Position numbers and translations under genes: made by a program. This document shows, one piece after another, positions 1-8,425 of a DNA stretch of 64,000 nt (its first letter is position 1; each line of letters begins with the position of its first letter). The notes under the pieces were generated by a model that saw nothing but the letters and a program-made list of their open reading frames with translations, was not told the origin of the DNA and made no database searches. The DNA is from Pseudomonas lini (GTDB lineage Bacteria; Pseudomonadota; Gammaproteobacteria; Pseudomonadales; Pseudomonadaceae), in assembly GCF_030812475.1 (NCBI RefSeq), contig NZ_JAUSSR010000021.1, positions 30,230 through 94,229 of the forward strand, read 5' to 3'.

Positions 1-111
1 AGTTTCTGAAAATGGTGCCCCATGCCGAGGTACGGGAGTTGAGCAGTTGAGTGTTGCAGCGTCAGTTGTATCGTCATCGCGGGCAGCTCGCCCCACAGGC
101 ATCGTGTATAC

Positions 112-137
112 CCTGTAGGAGCGAGCTTGCTCGCGAA
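112..137. repeat. REP element (single)
   Basis: Carries the Pseudomonas REP core TGTAGGAGCGAGCTTGCTCG, whose inner part is an imperfect palindrome. It is intergenic, upstream of the DUF2789 gene. No inverted partner is visible nearby, but the window edge is close. Confidence 0.8.
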
Positions 138-166
138 TATTATTTCCATCACCCAGGAGCTCTGAC

Positions 167-412
167 ATGCAATCCCCAACCCACAGCCTCCCCTCGCTGT
201 TCAAGCAACTCGGCCTGCCTGATGACGCCGAAAGCATAGATAAATTCATCGCCACACATTCACCGCTCAAACCGGAATTGCATCTGGCGGATGCGTTTTT
301 CTGGAGCGAGAGCCAGGCTGAGCTATTGCGGGAAGAGATACTGGATGATGCGGACTGGGCGGAGGTGGTAGACCAGTTGGATGTGCTGCTGAGGAAGGGG
401 CGGGGGGGGTAA
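167..412 (+). CDS. DUF2789 family protein
   Basis: Small cytoplasmic protein of 81 residues that matches the DUF2789 family in length and in its pattern (opening SPTHSLPSLFKQLGLP, central FFW, and DADWAEVVDQL near the C-terminus). The function of the family is not known. The ATG is preceded by CAGGAG at a suitable distance, which fixes the start. It stands alone between a REP element and the MarR-regulated efflux operon. The last codons run through a G-rich tract (RKGRGG). Confidence 0.85.
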   Translation: MQSPTHSLPSLFKQLGLPDDAESIDKFIATHSPLKPELHLADAFFWSESQAELLREEILDDADWAEVVDQLDVLLRKGRGG

Positions 413-501
413 AACCTGACAGAAGGTTCTTTTTCGATTCAACGCCCCGGCAAATTTGTTACAAAACTTGACCGACTTTCGCGAAAAATGCCATATTGAT
501 A

Positions 502-515
502 GTTAGCAAACTAAC
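502..515. promoter_or_regulatory. Palindromic operator, probable MarR binding site
   Basis: GTTAG-CAAA-CTAAC is a perfect 5-bp inverted repeat 9 bp before the TTG start of the MarR gene. MarR repressors typically bind such short AT-rich palindromes in their own promoter, so autoregulation is inferred. Confidence 0.55.
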
Positions 516-523
516 AGTGTGTA

Positions 524-988
524 TTGTCCTTCGTGCCGAAAAACCTCGACGCCCTCCAGATGAACATCAGCAGCTCCATGGTGGTGGCCGCCCGGCATTG
601 GCGCAAGATCTGCCAGACCACGCTGGTCAACTATGGAATCTCCGAAGCCTGCGCTGTCCCGCTGTTGATGATCGGGCGTCTGGGCGAGGGCGTGCGGCAG
701 GTGACGGTGGCGCAGGCGGCGGGGATGGAAAGTCCTTCGCTGGTGCGTCTTCTGGATCAACTGTGCCATGACGGGTACGTGCGCCGCACCGCAGATGCCC
801 ATGACCGGCGTGCCAAATGCCTGAGCCTGACCGCGACCGGTCGGGCGTTGGTACAGGCCGTCGAAATCGAATTGGTGCGCTTGCGTCACGAGGTGCTCCA
901 AGGCATCGCGCAGTGCGATCTGGAAGCGGCGCTGCGAGTCCTCAGGGCGTTTGAAACGGCCAATCTCTCACCGGTGGCCAATCCTTGA
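524..988 (+). CDS. MarR family transcriptional regulator of the efflux operon
   Basis: Winged-helix repressor of the MarR family, 154 residues if the TTG at 524 is used; GTG at 533 or ATG at 560 are alternatives. The recognition region reads VTVAQAAGMESPSLVRLLDQL, followed by a wing with DRRAKCLSLT, the usual MarR DxR pattern. It is the first gene of a five-gene run; its TGA overlaps the TTG start of the FUSC gene, so regulator and pump are probably co-transcribed. A palindrome just upstream is a likely operator. MarR proteins beside FUSC pumps usually respond to aromatic acids or related small molecules; the ligand cannot be read here. Confidence 0.85.
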   Translation: MSFVPKNLDALQMNISSSMVVAARHWRKICQTTLVNYGISEACAVPLLMIGRLGEGVRQVTVAQAAGMESPSLVRLLDQLCHDGYVRRTADAHDRRAKCLSLTATGRALVQAVEIELVRLRHEVLQGIAQCDLEAALRVLRAFETANLSPVANP

Positions 989-3057
989 GCGGTTTTTTCA
1001 CCGGCATGCCCCCGGCGCGGGACTGGTTTTATGGTGTGCGCACCTTCGCGGCATCGATGATCGCGTTGTACATCGCCATGCTCATGCAAATGCCCCGCCC
1101 CTATTGGGCAATGGCCACGGTCTATATCGTTTCCAGTCCGTTTGTGGGGCCCACCAGTTCCAAAGCGCTGTATCGAGCTGTCGGTACCCTCCTCGGTGCC
1201 GCAGCCGCGGTTTTTTTCGTGCCGATGTTTGTCCAGAGTCCGTATGTGCTGGTAGTGGTCATCGCACTGTGGACCGGGACGTTGCTGTTTTTGTCGCTGC
1301 ACCTGCGCACCGCCAACAGTTACGCCCTGATGCTTGCGGGTTACACCTTGCCGCTGATCGCCTTGCCGGTGGTGGATAACCCGCTGGCAGTGTGGGACGT
1401 GGCTGAAGCGCGGACAGAAGAAATCTTCCTCGGCATCGCCGTTGCGGCGGTGGTGGGCGCAATGTTCTGGCCTCGGCGGCTGGCGCCGGTGTTCAACGAT
1501 TCGGTGAGCAAATGGTTTACCGATGCCTCGACCTACAGCCTGCGATTTCTTAGCCACAATGTGCAGCCGGACGAGGTCAGCGCACTGCGATCATCGATGG
1601 TCGCGACATTCAATACCCTGGAAATGATGATCGGCCAGCTGCCCCATGAAGGCACGCGGCCGCAAACCGTGCGCAACACCAAGGAACTGCGCGGGCGCAT
1701 GATTCACCTGCTGCCGGTGATCGACGCGCTCGACGACGCGCTCTACGCCCTCGAGCGGCGTACGCCCGAGCTTGTGGCCAGGTTTGCACCGCTGCTGACG
1801 GCAACCACCGAATGGCTGGAGCACAAAAATGCCGATCTCGGATCCTGGCAGGCCCTGAAGAATCAGCTCGAAGCCCTGCAACCTTGCGCCGAAGCCTTGG
1901 ACGATCGCAAGCAACTGTTGTTTTCCAACGCCCTGTACCGCCTCGGCGAGTGGATCGATCTGTGGCAGGACTGCCGCAGCCTGCAATACGCCATCCAGTG
2001 CGAAAGCCAGGACAGCTGGCGCGCGGTGTATCGGCATTGGCGGCTCGGGCGGCTGTCGCCGTTCCTCGACCGCGGGCTGATGCTTTATTCGGCGGCATCC
2101 ACGGTCACAGCAATCATTGTCGCCTCGGTCCTGTGGATTCTGCTCGGCTGGACCGACGGTGGCGCCGCGGTGATTCTGGCAGCGGTGGCGTGCAGCTTCT
2201 TCGCCTCGATGGACGATCCGGCACCGCAGATCTACCGGTTCTTTTTCTGGACGGCGATGTCGGTGCTGTTCGCCAGCCTCTACCTGTTCCTGATCCTGCC
2301 CAACCTGCATGACTTCCCGATGCTGGTGCTGGCGTTCGCCGTACCCTTCATTTGTATCGGCACCCTGACGGTCAAGCCGCAGTTCTACCTGGGCATGCTG
2401 CTGACCCTGGTCAACACCTCGTCGTTCATCAGCATTCAGGGGGCCTACGACGCGGACTTCCTCAGCTTCGCCAATTCCAACCTGGCCGGCCCCGTGGGCT
2501 TGTTGTTCGCTTTTGTCTGGACCCTGATTGCGCGGCCATTCGGTGCGGAACTGGCCGCCAAACGCCTGACCCGGTTCAGTTGGCGCGACATTGTCAGCCT
2601 CACCGAGCCGGCCTCGTTGGCCGAACACCGACAGTTGGGCGTGCAGATCCTCGATCGCCTGATGCAGCATCTGCCGCGGCTGGCCATGACCGGCCAGGAC
2701 ACCGGTATCGCGCTGCGCGAAGTCCGCGTGGCGCTGAACCTGCTCGACTTGCTCGCTTACACGCCGCGAGTGTCCGGGGTGCCTCAAACGCTGCTGCATC
2801 AGGTGGTGGCCGAAGTCGGCGAGTACTTCAAGGCTTGCCTGAAGGCCGGCGAACGCTTGCCGGCACCCAGTGCGTTGCTGATGACCCTCGACCGCACCCG
2901 TCGCGCCCTCGACAGCGAATGCGATGACGGCGCCCGTCTGCATTTGCTGCATGCCCTGAGCGGCTTGCGCCTGGCCTTGTTGCCGGGGGTGGAATTCGTC
3001 GGCGCAGGCCAACGTGAAGAACGGCTGCCCCATGGCATCGATGGAGCGCCTTTATGA
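985..3057 (+). CDS. FUSC family inner-membrane transporter (AaeB-like)
   Basis: Protein of about 690 residues with two hydrophobic blocks (about residues 15-165 and 370-520), each of several membrane segments, separated and followed by soluble regions. This is the fusaric acid resistance/AaeB architecture. FUSC proteins export aromatic carboxylic acids together with an HlyD-type adaptor, both present here. The TTG start overlaps the MarR stop; an ATG at 1006 is the alternative. The gene ends with ATGA overlap into the DUF1656 gene. Substrate unknown; p-hydroxybenzoate-like acids or fusaric acid are the family precedents. Confidence 0.88.
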   Translation: MSGFFTGMPPARDWFYGVRTFAASMIALYIAMLMQMPRPYWAMATVYIVSSPFVGPTSSKALYRAVGTLLGAAAAVFFVPMFVQSPYVLVVVIALWTGTLLFLSLHLRTANSYALMLAGYTLPLIALPVVDNPLAVWDVAEARTEEIFLGIAVAAVVGAMFWPRRLAPVFNDSVSKWFTDASTYSLRFLSHNVQPDEVSALRSSMVATFNTLEMMIGQLPHEGTRPQTVRNTKELRGRMIHLLPVIDALDDALYALERRTPELVARFAPLLTATTEWLEHKNADLGSWQALKNQLEALQPCAEALDDRKQLLFSNALYRLGEWIDLWQDCRSLQYAIQCESQDSWRAVYRHWRLGRLSPFLDRGLMLYSAASTVTAIIVASVLWILLGWTDGGAAVILAAVACSFFASMDDPAPQIYRFFFWTAMSVLFASLYLFLILPNLHDFPMLVLAFAVPFICIGTLTVKPQFYLGMLLTLVNTSSFISIQGAYDADFLSFANSNLAGPVGLLFAFVWTLIARPFGAELAAKRLTRFSWRDIVSLTEPASLAEHRQLGVQILDRLMQHLPRLAMTGQDTGIALREVRVALNLLDLLAYTPRVSGVPQTLLHQVVAEVGEYFKACLKAGERLPAPSALLMTLDRTRRALDSECDDGARLHLLHALSGLRLALLPGVEFVGAGQREERLPHGIDGAPL

Positions 3058-3263
3058 TCGGTGACCTGGATATCAGCGGGGTGTTTCTGCCGACACTGCT
3101 GGTGCTGATGGGTATTACCTACATGTTGTACCTGTTGGTGCACGGGTTGCTGACGCGCCTGCACTTTTACCGTCTGGTCTGGCACCGGGCATTGTTCAAC
3201 GTGGCTCTCTACGCTTTGCTGCTCGGCGCCGTGGACTCACTCAGTCGATACCTGATGACATGA
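3054..3263 (+). CDS. DUF1656 membrane protein (AaeX-like)
   Basis: Tiny membrane protein (69 residues) with two predicted transmembrane helices, of the DUF1656/AaeX family that accompanies FUSC pumps. It opens with IGDLDISGVFLPTLLVL, typical of the family. Start and stop overlap both neighbours by 4 bp (ATGA), so translation is probably coupled. Its precise role in the pump is not established. Confidence 0.88.
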   Translation: MIGDLDISGVFLPTLLVLMGITYMLYLLVHGLLTRLHFYRLVWHRALFNVALYALLLGAVDSLSRYLMT

Positions 3264-4147
3264 AAAAACCGTTCTTGACCATCGGTCGCGTGGTTCTGAC
3301 CCTGCTGATCGTGACCTTCGCCGTTGTCGTCGTCTGGCGCATGGTGATGTATTACATGTTCGCGCCCTGGACCCGGGACGGGCACATTCGTGCCGACATC
3401 GTGCAGATCGCCCCGGATGTCTCCGGTCTGATTCAGCAGGTGGATGTGCACGACAACCAGTGGGTGAAACGTGGCCAGGTGCTGTTCAGCATCGACCAGG
3501 ACCGTTTCAAACTGGCGCTGCGCCAGGCGAAGGCGGCGGTTGCCGACCGTAAGGAGACCCTGGCCCAGGCGCAACGGGAAGCCAAACGCAACCGTGGCCT
3601 CGGCAATCTGGTACCGGGCGAACAACTCGAGGAAAGCCAATCCCGGGTCGCCCGGGCCGAGGTGGCGCTGATGGAAGCCCAGGTCGCAGTGGACAGTGCC
3701 CAGCTCAACCTCGACCGCTCGACCATCCGCAGCCCGGTGGATGGGTATGTCAATGACCGTGCGCCACGCAATCAGGAATTCGTCACCGCCGGACACCCGG
3801 TGTTGTCGGTGGTGGACAGCAATTCCTTTCACATCGACGGCTATTTCGAAGAGACCAAGCTCGATGGCATTCATGTGGGTCAGCGCGTCGACATTCGGGT
3901 GGTCGGTGACCGTGCCCGCCTGCGCGGGCACGTGGAAAGTATCGTCGCCGGCATCGAAGACCGCGATCGCAGCAGCGGCAGCAACCTGTTGCCCAACGTC
4001 AACCCGGCGTTCAGCTGGGTGCGGCTGGCGCAGCGGATTCCGGTGCGGATCGCCTTCGACGAGGTGCCGGCGGACTTTCGCATGATTGCCGGACGCACGG
4101 CCACGGTGTCGATCATCGACGATCTGACCCGGGAGCCCGCGCAATGA
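3260..4147 (+). CDS. HlyD family periplasmic adaptor (AaeA/EmrA-like)
   Basis: Membrane fusion protein of 295 residues: one N-terminal transmembrane helix (about 9-31), a biotinyl-lipoyl half (DVSGLIQQVDVHDNQWVKRGQ), a short alpha-hairpin and the second lipoyl half (RSPVDGYVND). It would bridge the FUSC transporter to the outer-membrane factor encoded next. It overlaps both neighbours by 4 bp, showing a tightly packed operon. Confidence 0.9.
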   Translation: MKKPFLTIGRVVLTLLIVTFAVVVVWRMVMYYMFAPWTRDGHIRADIVQIAPDVSGLIQQVDVHDNQWVKRGQVLFSIDQDRFKLALRQAKAAVADRKETLAQAQREAKRNRGLGNLVPGEQLEESQSRVARAEVALMEAQVAVDSAQLNLDRSTIRSPVDGYVNDRAPRNQEFVTAGHPVLSVVDSNSFHIDGYFEETKLDGIHVGQRVDIRVVGDRARLRGHVESIVAGIEDRDRSSGSNLLPNVNPAFSWVRLAQRIPVRIAFDEVPADFRMIAGRTATVSIIDDLTREPAQ

Positions 4148-5592
4148 GCAGGGCCCCGGGTTTGGCGATCGCCGGGTTAGGGTTGTTGCTCTCGGCCTGT
4201 CAGGTGGTTGGGCCGGACTATCATCTACCCGACGACGCCGCTGTCCACCGCGGAGACCTGCAGGGCGATTTACCAGTGAGCGGCGCACCTGTCGTCTCCG
4301 CACCGGTGCCTGGGGATTGGTGGCGTTTGTACCAGGATCCGCGTCTGGACCAATTGGTGCAGCAGGCCATGGCGTCCAATACCGATTTGCGGGTGGCGGC
4401 GGCGAACCTGTCCCGCGCTCGCGCACAGGTCGACGAAGCGCAGGCAGCAGGCGGCTGGAGTGGCGGCGTGAAGATCGGCGCCCAGCGTTTACAGGAATCC
4501 GGCGAAGCGTTCTTGCTGCCGGAGAAAGTGCCGGTGGCCAACGTCGGCGACATCGGCATCACCACTTCGTATCAGTTCGACCTGTTCGGTACGTTGCAGC
4601 GCGGGATCGAAGCGGCCAAGGCCAATGCCGATGCGACTCAGGCGGCTGCGGACACGGCCCGCATCACCCTGGTGGCCGACGTCGTTCGGGCCTATACCCA
4701 GGTCTGCGCGGCCAACGAAGAGCGGGAAATCGCCCAGCATTCCCTCGACCTCCAGGCCCAGGGCACCACGCTGATCCAGCGTTTGCGTGACGCCGGGCGT
4801 GGCGATGAAACCCAAGTCACCCGTTCGCAAACGCAGTTCAAGTCGTTGCGTGCTGAAATGCCTCGCTACGAAGCGGCACGCCAGGCCGGGTTGTTCAGGT
4901 TGTCGATGTTGCTGGCCAAACCGTTGGAGCAACTACCGACCGGCACCGCCAGTTGCGCCGAGCTGCCGAAAATAACGCAATTGTTGCCTGTAGGTGACGG
5001 CGCCACCCTGCTCAAACGCCGTCCCGACGTGCGGCAGGCCGAGCGCCGACTGGCGGCCGCGACGGCCGGAATCGGTATCGCCACCGGCGAGTTGTACCCG
5101 GACATCAGTATCGGCGCATCTGTCGGTACCATCGGCATCCTGGAAAACCTTGGCAAACCGGCGACCAATCGCTGGGGCTTCGGGCCATTGCTGACCTGGA
5201 CTGTTCCATCCAACGGCTCACGGGCGCGAATCCGTGAGGCCGAAGCGACGACCCAGGGCGCGCTGGCGCATTTCGACGGCGTGGTGCTCAATGCCATTCG
5301 CGAAACCCAGACCGGCCTGGCCCAGTACTCCGCCTTGCTGCAGCGCCGCGATGCCTTGGCGGATGCAGAGCAGTCGGCGCAACTGGCCGCAGACCAGACC
5401 CATCGCTTCTTCACCGCCGGTCGCACCTCGTTCCTGGCCGATCTGCAAGCCACGCGCACTTATACCGACGTACGGGCACAACTGGCCGCAGCCAACACCC
5501 AGGTTGCCATGAGCCAGATCGATTTGTTCCTGGCGTTGGGCGGTGGCTGGGAAAGCGGACGAACGCAAGCCTTGAACCCCGGCAAACCCTGA
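4144..5592 (+). CDS. Efflux outer-membrane factor, NodT family
   Basis: 482-residue TolC-like lipoprotein. The signal peptide ends LLLSACQVVGPDY, placing the lipid-modified cysteine at about residue 19 within the NodT-type xVGPDY motif. Two OEP repeats follow, each made of long coiled-coil helices, with the conserved RRPDVRQAERRLAAA segment. It is the last gene of the operon and completes a tripartite pump (inner-membrane FUSC, HlyD adaptor, outer-membrane channel). No clear terminator is seen before the next gene. Confidence 0.9.
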   Translation: MSRAPGLAIAGLGLLLSACQVVGPDYHLPDDAAVHRGDLQGDLPVSGAPVVSAPVPGDWWRLYQDPRLDQLVQQAMASNTDLRVAAANLSRARAQVDEAQAAGGWSGGVKIGAQRLQESGEAFLLPEKVPVANVGDIGITTSYQFDLFGTLQRGIEAAKANADATQAAADTARITLVADVVRAYTQVCAANEEREIAQHSLDLQAQGTTLIQRLRDAGRGDETQVTRSQTQFKSLRAEMPRYEAARQAGLFRLSMLLAKPLEQLPTGTASCAELPKITQLLPVGDGATLLKRRPDVRQAERRLAAATAGIGIATGELYPDISIGASVGTIGILENLGKPATNRWGFGPLLTWTVPSNGSRARIREAEATTQGALAHFDGVVLNAIRETQTGLAQYSALLQRRDALADAEQSAQLAADQTHRFFTAGRTSFLADLQATRTYTDVRAQLAAANTQVAMSQIDLFLALGGGWESGRTQALNPGKP

Positions 5593-5674
5593 GGCCGTTG
5601 CTATGCTTTGACTTGATGAGATCGCTCGCCGAGCTCATCGATCCAGGCACGCGTTGGTCATGGGGATACCAATA

Positions 5675-6310
5675 ATGAAAAACCCTTACGCTCCCGGCTT
5701 CTGGTGCGCTATTGCAGCGCTGGTGCTGCTCTCGGCCACTTATTTCTACGGCATCATGCTGGCCCACCAGATCGACACGGCACTGATTTTCCTCGACAGC
5801 GCCGCCGCGCTGATTGCCGTGATGGCGATCGTGGTGGTGGCCGTGGCGTCGGTCCAGGGGCAGCGCATCAAAAAAAGACAATGTGAACGAGGCAAGACCC
5901 TGGTGCTGATCTGGGACACCAAGGTGGCATTGCGTCGCGTCGAAACGGTGTTTGACCGATATTTCTGGGGCAGCTACTGGCAACCGGGGCGCACCTTCCA
6001 GGAGGTCATGGGCGAACTCACCGGCACGCCGCTGGAGAAAAGCCTGGAAGCGTTGAAAAAACAATGCCTGGAGCTGGATAAGCAGATCGCCGAAGACGGC
6101 CGGCACTGGCTCAATAACGCCCGTGAACTCTCCGATGTCGCCACCGCCATGGCCCGGGAACGCTATCAACTGGACTTCTGCGACCCGCGCGCGGAAGTGA
6201 CGGGCGGGGCGGTGATCAATCGCGATTTTGAGGTGTTGGTTTATACCTGGACTGCGCGGCTCAAGAGCTTTGATCATCAGCTGGATGAGATTGAGGTTCA
6301 GTATTCCTGA
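5675..6310 (+). CDS. Hypothetical protein with two N-terminal membrane helices
   Basis: Not recognised. The protein has about 211 residues: two hydrophobic helices (about 8-28 and 36-60) and then a charged cytoplasmic region with helical stretches (LEKSLEALKKQCLELDKQIAED). The ATG at 5675 is preferred over upstream in-frame codons because GGGGAT lies about 8 bp before it. It sits 80 bp after the efflux operon and before a REPIN; nothing links it to the pump. Confidence 0.65.
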   Translation: MKNPYAPGFWCAIAALVLLSATYFYGIMLAHQIDTALIFLDSAAALIAVMAIVVVAVASVQGQRIKKRQCERGKTLVLIWDTKVALRRVETVFDRYFWGSYWQPGRTFQEVMGELTGTPLEKSLEALKKQCLELDKQIAEDGRHWLNNARELSDVATAMARERYQLDFCDPRAEVTGGAVINRDFEVLVYTWTARLKSFDHQLDEIEVQYS

Positions 6311-6375
6311 ATTGATGTTGCCTCGGCTGACGCCATCGCCGGCAAGCCAGCTCCAATTACAGGGGGGCGTGGTCC

Positions 6376-6492
6376 TTGTAGGAGCGAGCTTGCTCGCGAA
6401 GAACCAGTAGGCACCGCGTTTATTCAGACAGCACGCGTAATCGTTAACGACCATCGTCGGAACGCCGCCCGGAGCAAGCTCGCTCCTACAGG
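6376..6492. repeat. REPIN (two inverted REP elements)
   Basis: REP core at 6376-6400 and an inverted core at 6470-6492, separated by ~70 bp. The spacer resembles that of the REPIN-like segments at 20.5 and 34.2 kb (runs like GCGTTTATTCAGA and ACCATCGTCGGAACGCCG). The rest of the 6311-6658 gap holds the promoter region of the YdgA gene and no ORF of note. Confidence 0.85.
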
Positions 6493-6658
6493 CGCCGGTG
6501 CCTACGGTCCATAGACACTCTTTAACCTTTAAACATTGGGTCGCCCGGTGCGCCTGATGCTAATCTGCATTGCTTTTTCAGCGGAGTCTGGCCGCAACCC
6601 GTCAAGGGTTCAGGGAAGACGACCACACCTTCAACAACGGACATTGACTGGGTCATTC

Positions 6659-8164
6659 ATGAATAAATCAGCAGGCGTGCTTCTGGGAATTGTCGTCGCC
6701 ATCGGTGTCATCAGTGCCGGCGGCGCCTGGTACACCGGTACCAAGCTCGAAGGCGTGCTCAACACCTCGATCGCCGACGCCAACAAGGAATTGCAGGCCG
6801 CGCTGGTAGGTTCCGACGGCACGGCATCCCTGGAACTGGTGTCGCTGGAGCGCAATGTATTCAGCAGCACCGCGCACTATCGCCTCAAGGGCGAAGGCGA
6901 GATGTTCGGCGAAGCTCCGGTAGAACTGCTGTTCGTCGATCACATCGAACATGGTCCGCTGCCGTTTTCGCGCCTGGTGTCGCTGAAGTGGCTGCCGGTC
7001 ATGGCCACCAGTCACTACGAGCTGGAACGAACCCCGACCACCGAAAAGTGGTTCGTCGCGGCCAAAGACAAATCCCCGCTCACGGGCATCGTCAACATCG
7101 GCTACGACAATTCCACCAACGGCACCCTGCAAATGCTGCCGCTGGACGTCGCCCTGGATGACAAATCCAACCTGAAGTTTTCCGGCCTCAACCTCGACGT
7201 CGCGGCCAGCGCCCAGGCGCAGAAGGTCAAAGCCAACGGCTACATGGACAGCCTGACGCTGACCACAGTGGCTGAAGACCAGACCCCGGTGAAGGTTGAA
7301 ATGAACGGCCTGACGTTGGCCAGCAACCTGGAAAAAAGCACCTACGGCTACTATTTCGGCGAGAACACCCTTGAGTTGACCGACAGCAAAACCACCTTCG
7401 GTGCCCGGCAGTCGATACTGGGTTTAAAGAAATTTGAAATGAAGAACAAGACCGAGGAATCGGGCACCAGCGCTTCGGGGCGTGCCGATTACAAGGTTGG
7501 AGAGGTGTCCTTCAACGGCAAGGCTGTCGGCTCGGCGCAGATGGCCATGAGCCTGAAGAACCTCGACATTCCGGCGACCCTGTCGCTGGTGCAGATTTAC
7601 CAGACCAAACTGCAACCGTACGAGAAAGCCGCCGCCGAGGCCGCTGCCGCCGGTCAACCCGTGCCAGAGCTGGTCCTGACCCCGGCCGAAGAGGCGCAGG
7701 TCAAGGCCGGCCTGGAGAAGTTGCTGGCCGCCGGACCTCAGGTTGCGCTGGAGAATCTGACGTTCCACACCACCAACGGTGAAAGCCGCGCCAACCTGGT
7801 GCTTGACCTGACCAAACCCAAGTCCATGGACTTGCCACCGGATCAACTGACCCGGCAACTGATCGCCCTGCTGGACTTCAATCTGCAGGTCTCCAAGCCC
7901 ATGCTCGTTGATTTGCTGAGCGTCCAGGGGCAACTCGACGGTCAGACCGACGCCAAGCTGATTGCCGACCAGGCCACCGCCACCGCCGACATGTTTGGCA
8001 GCATGGCGGTCGGTACCCAGCTCGCAAAACTCGAAGGCAGTAGCATCGTCACCAAACTGCACTACGCTAACAATCAGGTGGAGTTCAACGGCCAGAAAAT
8101 GACGGTCGAAGAATTTGCCGGCTTCGTGATGAGCAAGCTTGGGGGAGCTGGAAACATCCAGTAA
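6659..8164 (+). CDS. YdgA family protein (DUF945)
   Basis: Protein of about 501 residues beginning MNKSAGVLLGIVVAIGVIS, a single hydrophobic anchor, then GGAWYTGTKLEG, the typical opening of the YdgA/DUF945 family. The rest is a long beta-rich periplasmic region. The family is conserved but functionally uncharacterised. The ATG at 6659 is chosen over the longer frame from 6536 because the upstream part lacks coding character and the signal anchor starts here. A strong intrinsic terminator follows 21 bp after the stop. Confidence 0.8.
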   Translation: MNKSAGVLLGIVVAIGVISAGGAWYTGTKLEGVLNTSIADANKELQAALVGSDGTASLELVSLERNVFSSTAHYRLKGEGEMFGEAPVELLFVDHIEHGPLPFSRLVSLKWLPVMATSHYELERTPTTEKWFVAAKDKSPLTGIVNIGYDNSTNGTLQMLPLDVALDDKSNLKFSGLNLDVAASAQAQKVKANGYMDSLTLTTVAEDQTPVKVEMNGLTLASNLEKSTYGYYFGENTLELTDSKTTFGARQSILGLKKFEMKNKTEESGTSASGRADYKVGEVSFNGKAVGSAQMAMSLKNLDIPATLSLVQIYQTKLQPYEKAAAEAAAAGQPVPELVLTPAEEAQVKAGLEKLLAAGPQVALENLTFHTTNGESRANLVLDLTKPKSMDLPPDQLTRQLIALLDFNLQVSKPMLVDLLSVQGQLDGQTDAKLIADQATATADMFGSMAVGTQLAKLEGSSIVTKLHYANNQVEFNGQKMTVEEFAGFVMSKLGGAGNIQ

Positions 8165-8184
8165 ATCCGGGGCTTACACACCGC

Positions 8185-8223
8185 ACGCCCGGCCTCTGCT
8201 ACCAGCAGACGTCGGGCGTTTTG
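8185..8223 (+). terminator. Intrinsic terminator after ydgA-like gene
   Basis: ACGCCCG...CGGGCGT outer stem enclosing TCTGCT-ACC-AGCAGA, followed by TTTT. Confidence 0.85.
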
Positions 8224-8224
8224 C

Positions 8225-8425
8225 TGTCTGGCTTTTAAGACAGGACGATGGCCGGTGCCTGCAGTTTCACGAATCTGAACAATTATTGTGTTCCCAATTA
8301 CCCAGCGAGCTCGCATGCAAGACTGCCCTTAATAAAAGTTTGGCTGGGTCACCTGGACCAGCTTTCCGATACGAAAGGGCAAAAAGGGCGTTGCGGCCCG
8401 GCTGGCCATGTAAGGATGCTGACGA
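8225..8425 (+). promoter_or_regulatory. pgaA upstream/leader region
   Basis: The 200 bp between the ydgA terminator and pgaA contain no ORF. GGA triplets occur at CAGGAC, CTGGACC and AAGGATG, the last being the pgaA Shine-Dalgarno. RsmA/CsrA binds GGA in loops and represses pgaA in E. coli; control here by RsmA is inference only. Confidence 0.35.

Noticed and set aside
5411..6454. Long minus-strand ORF of 347 codons
   Set aside because: It overlaps the outer-membrane-factor gene and the membrane-protein gene on the other strand; in GC-rich Pseudomonas such antisense frames are common, and it has no motif or ribosome site.
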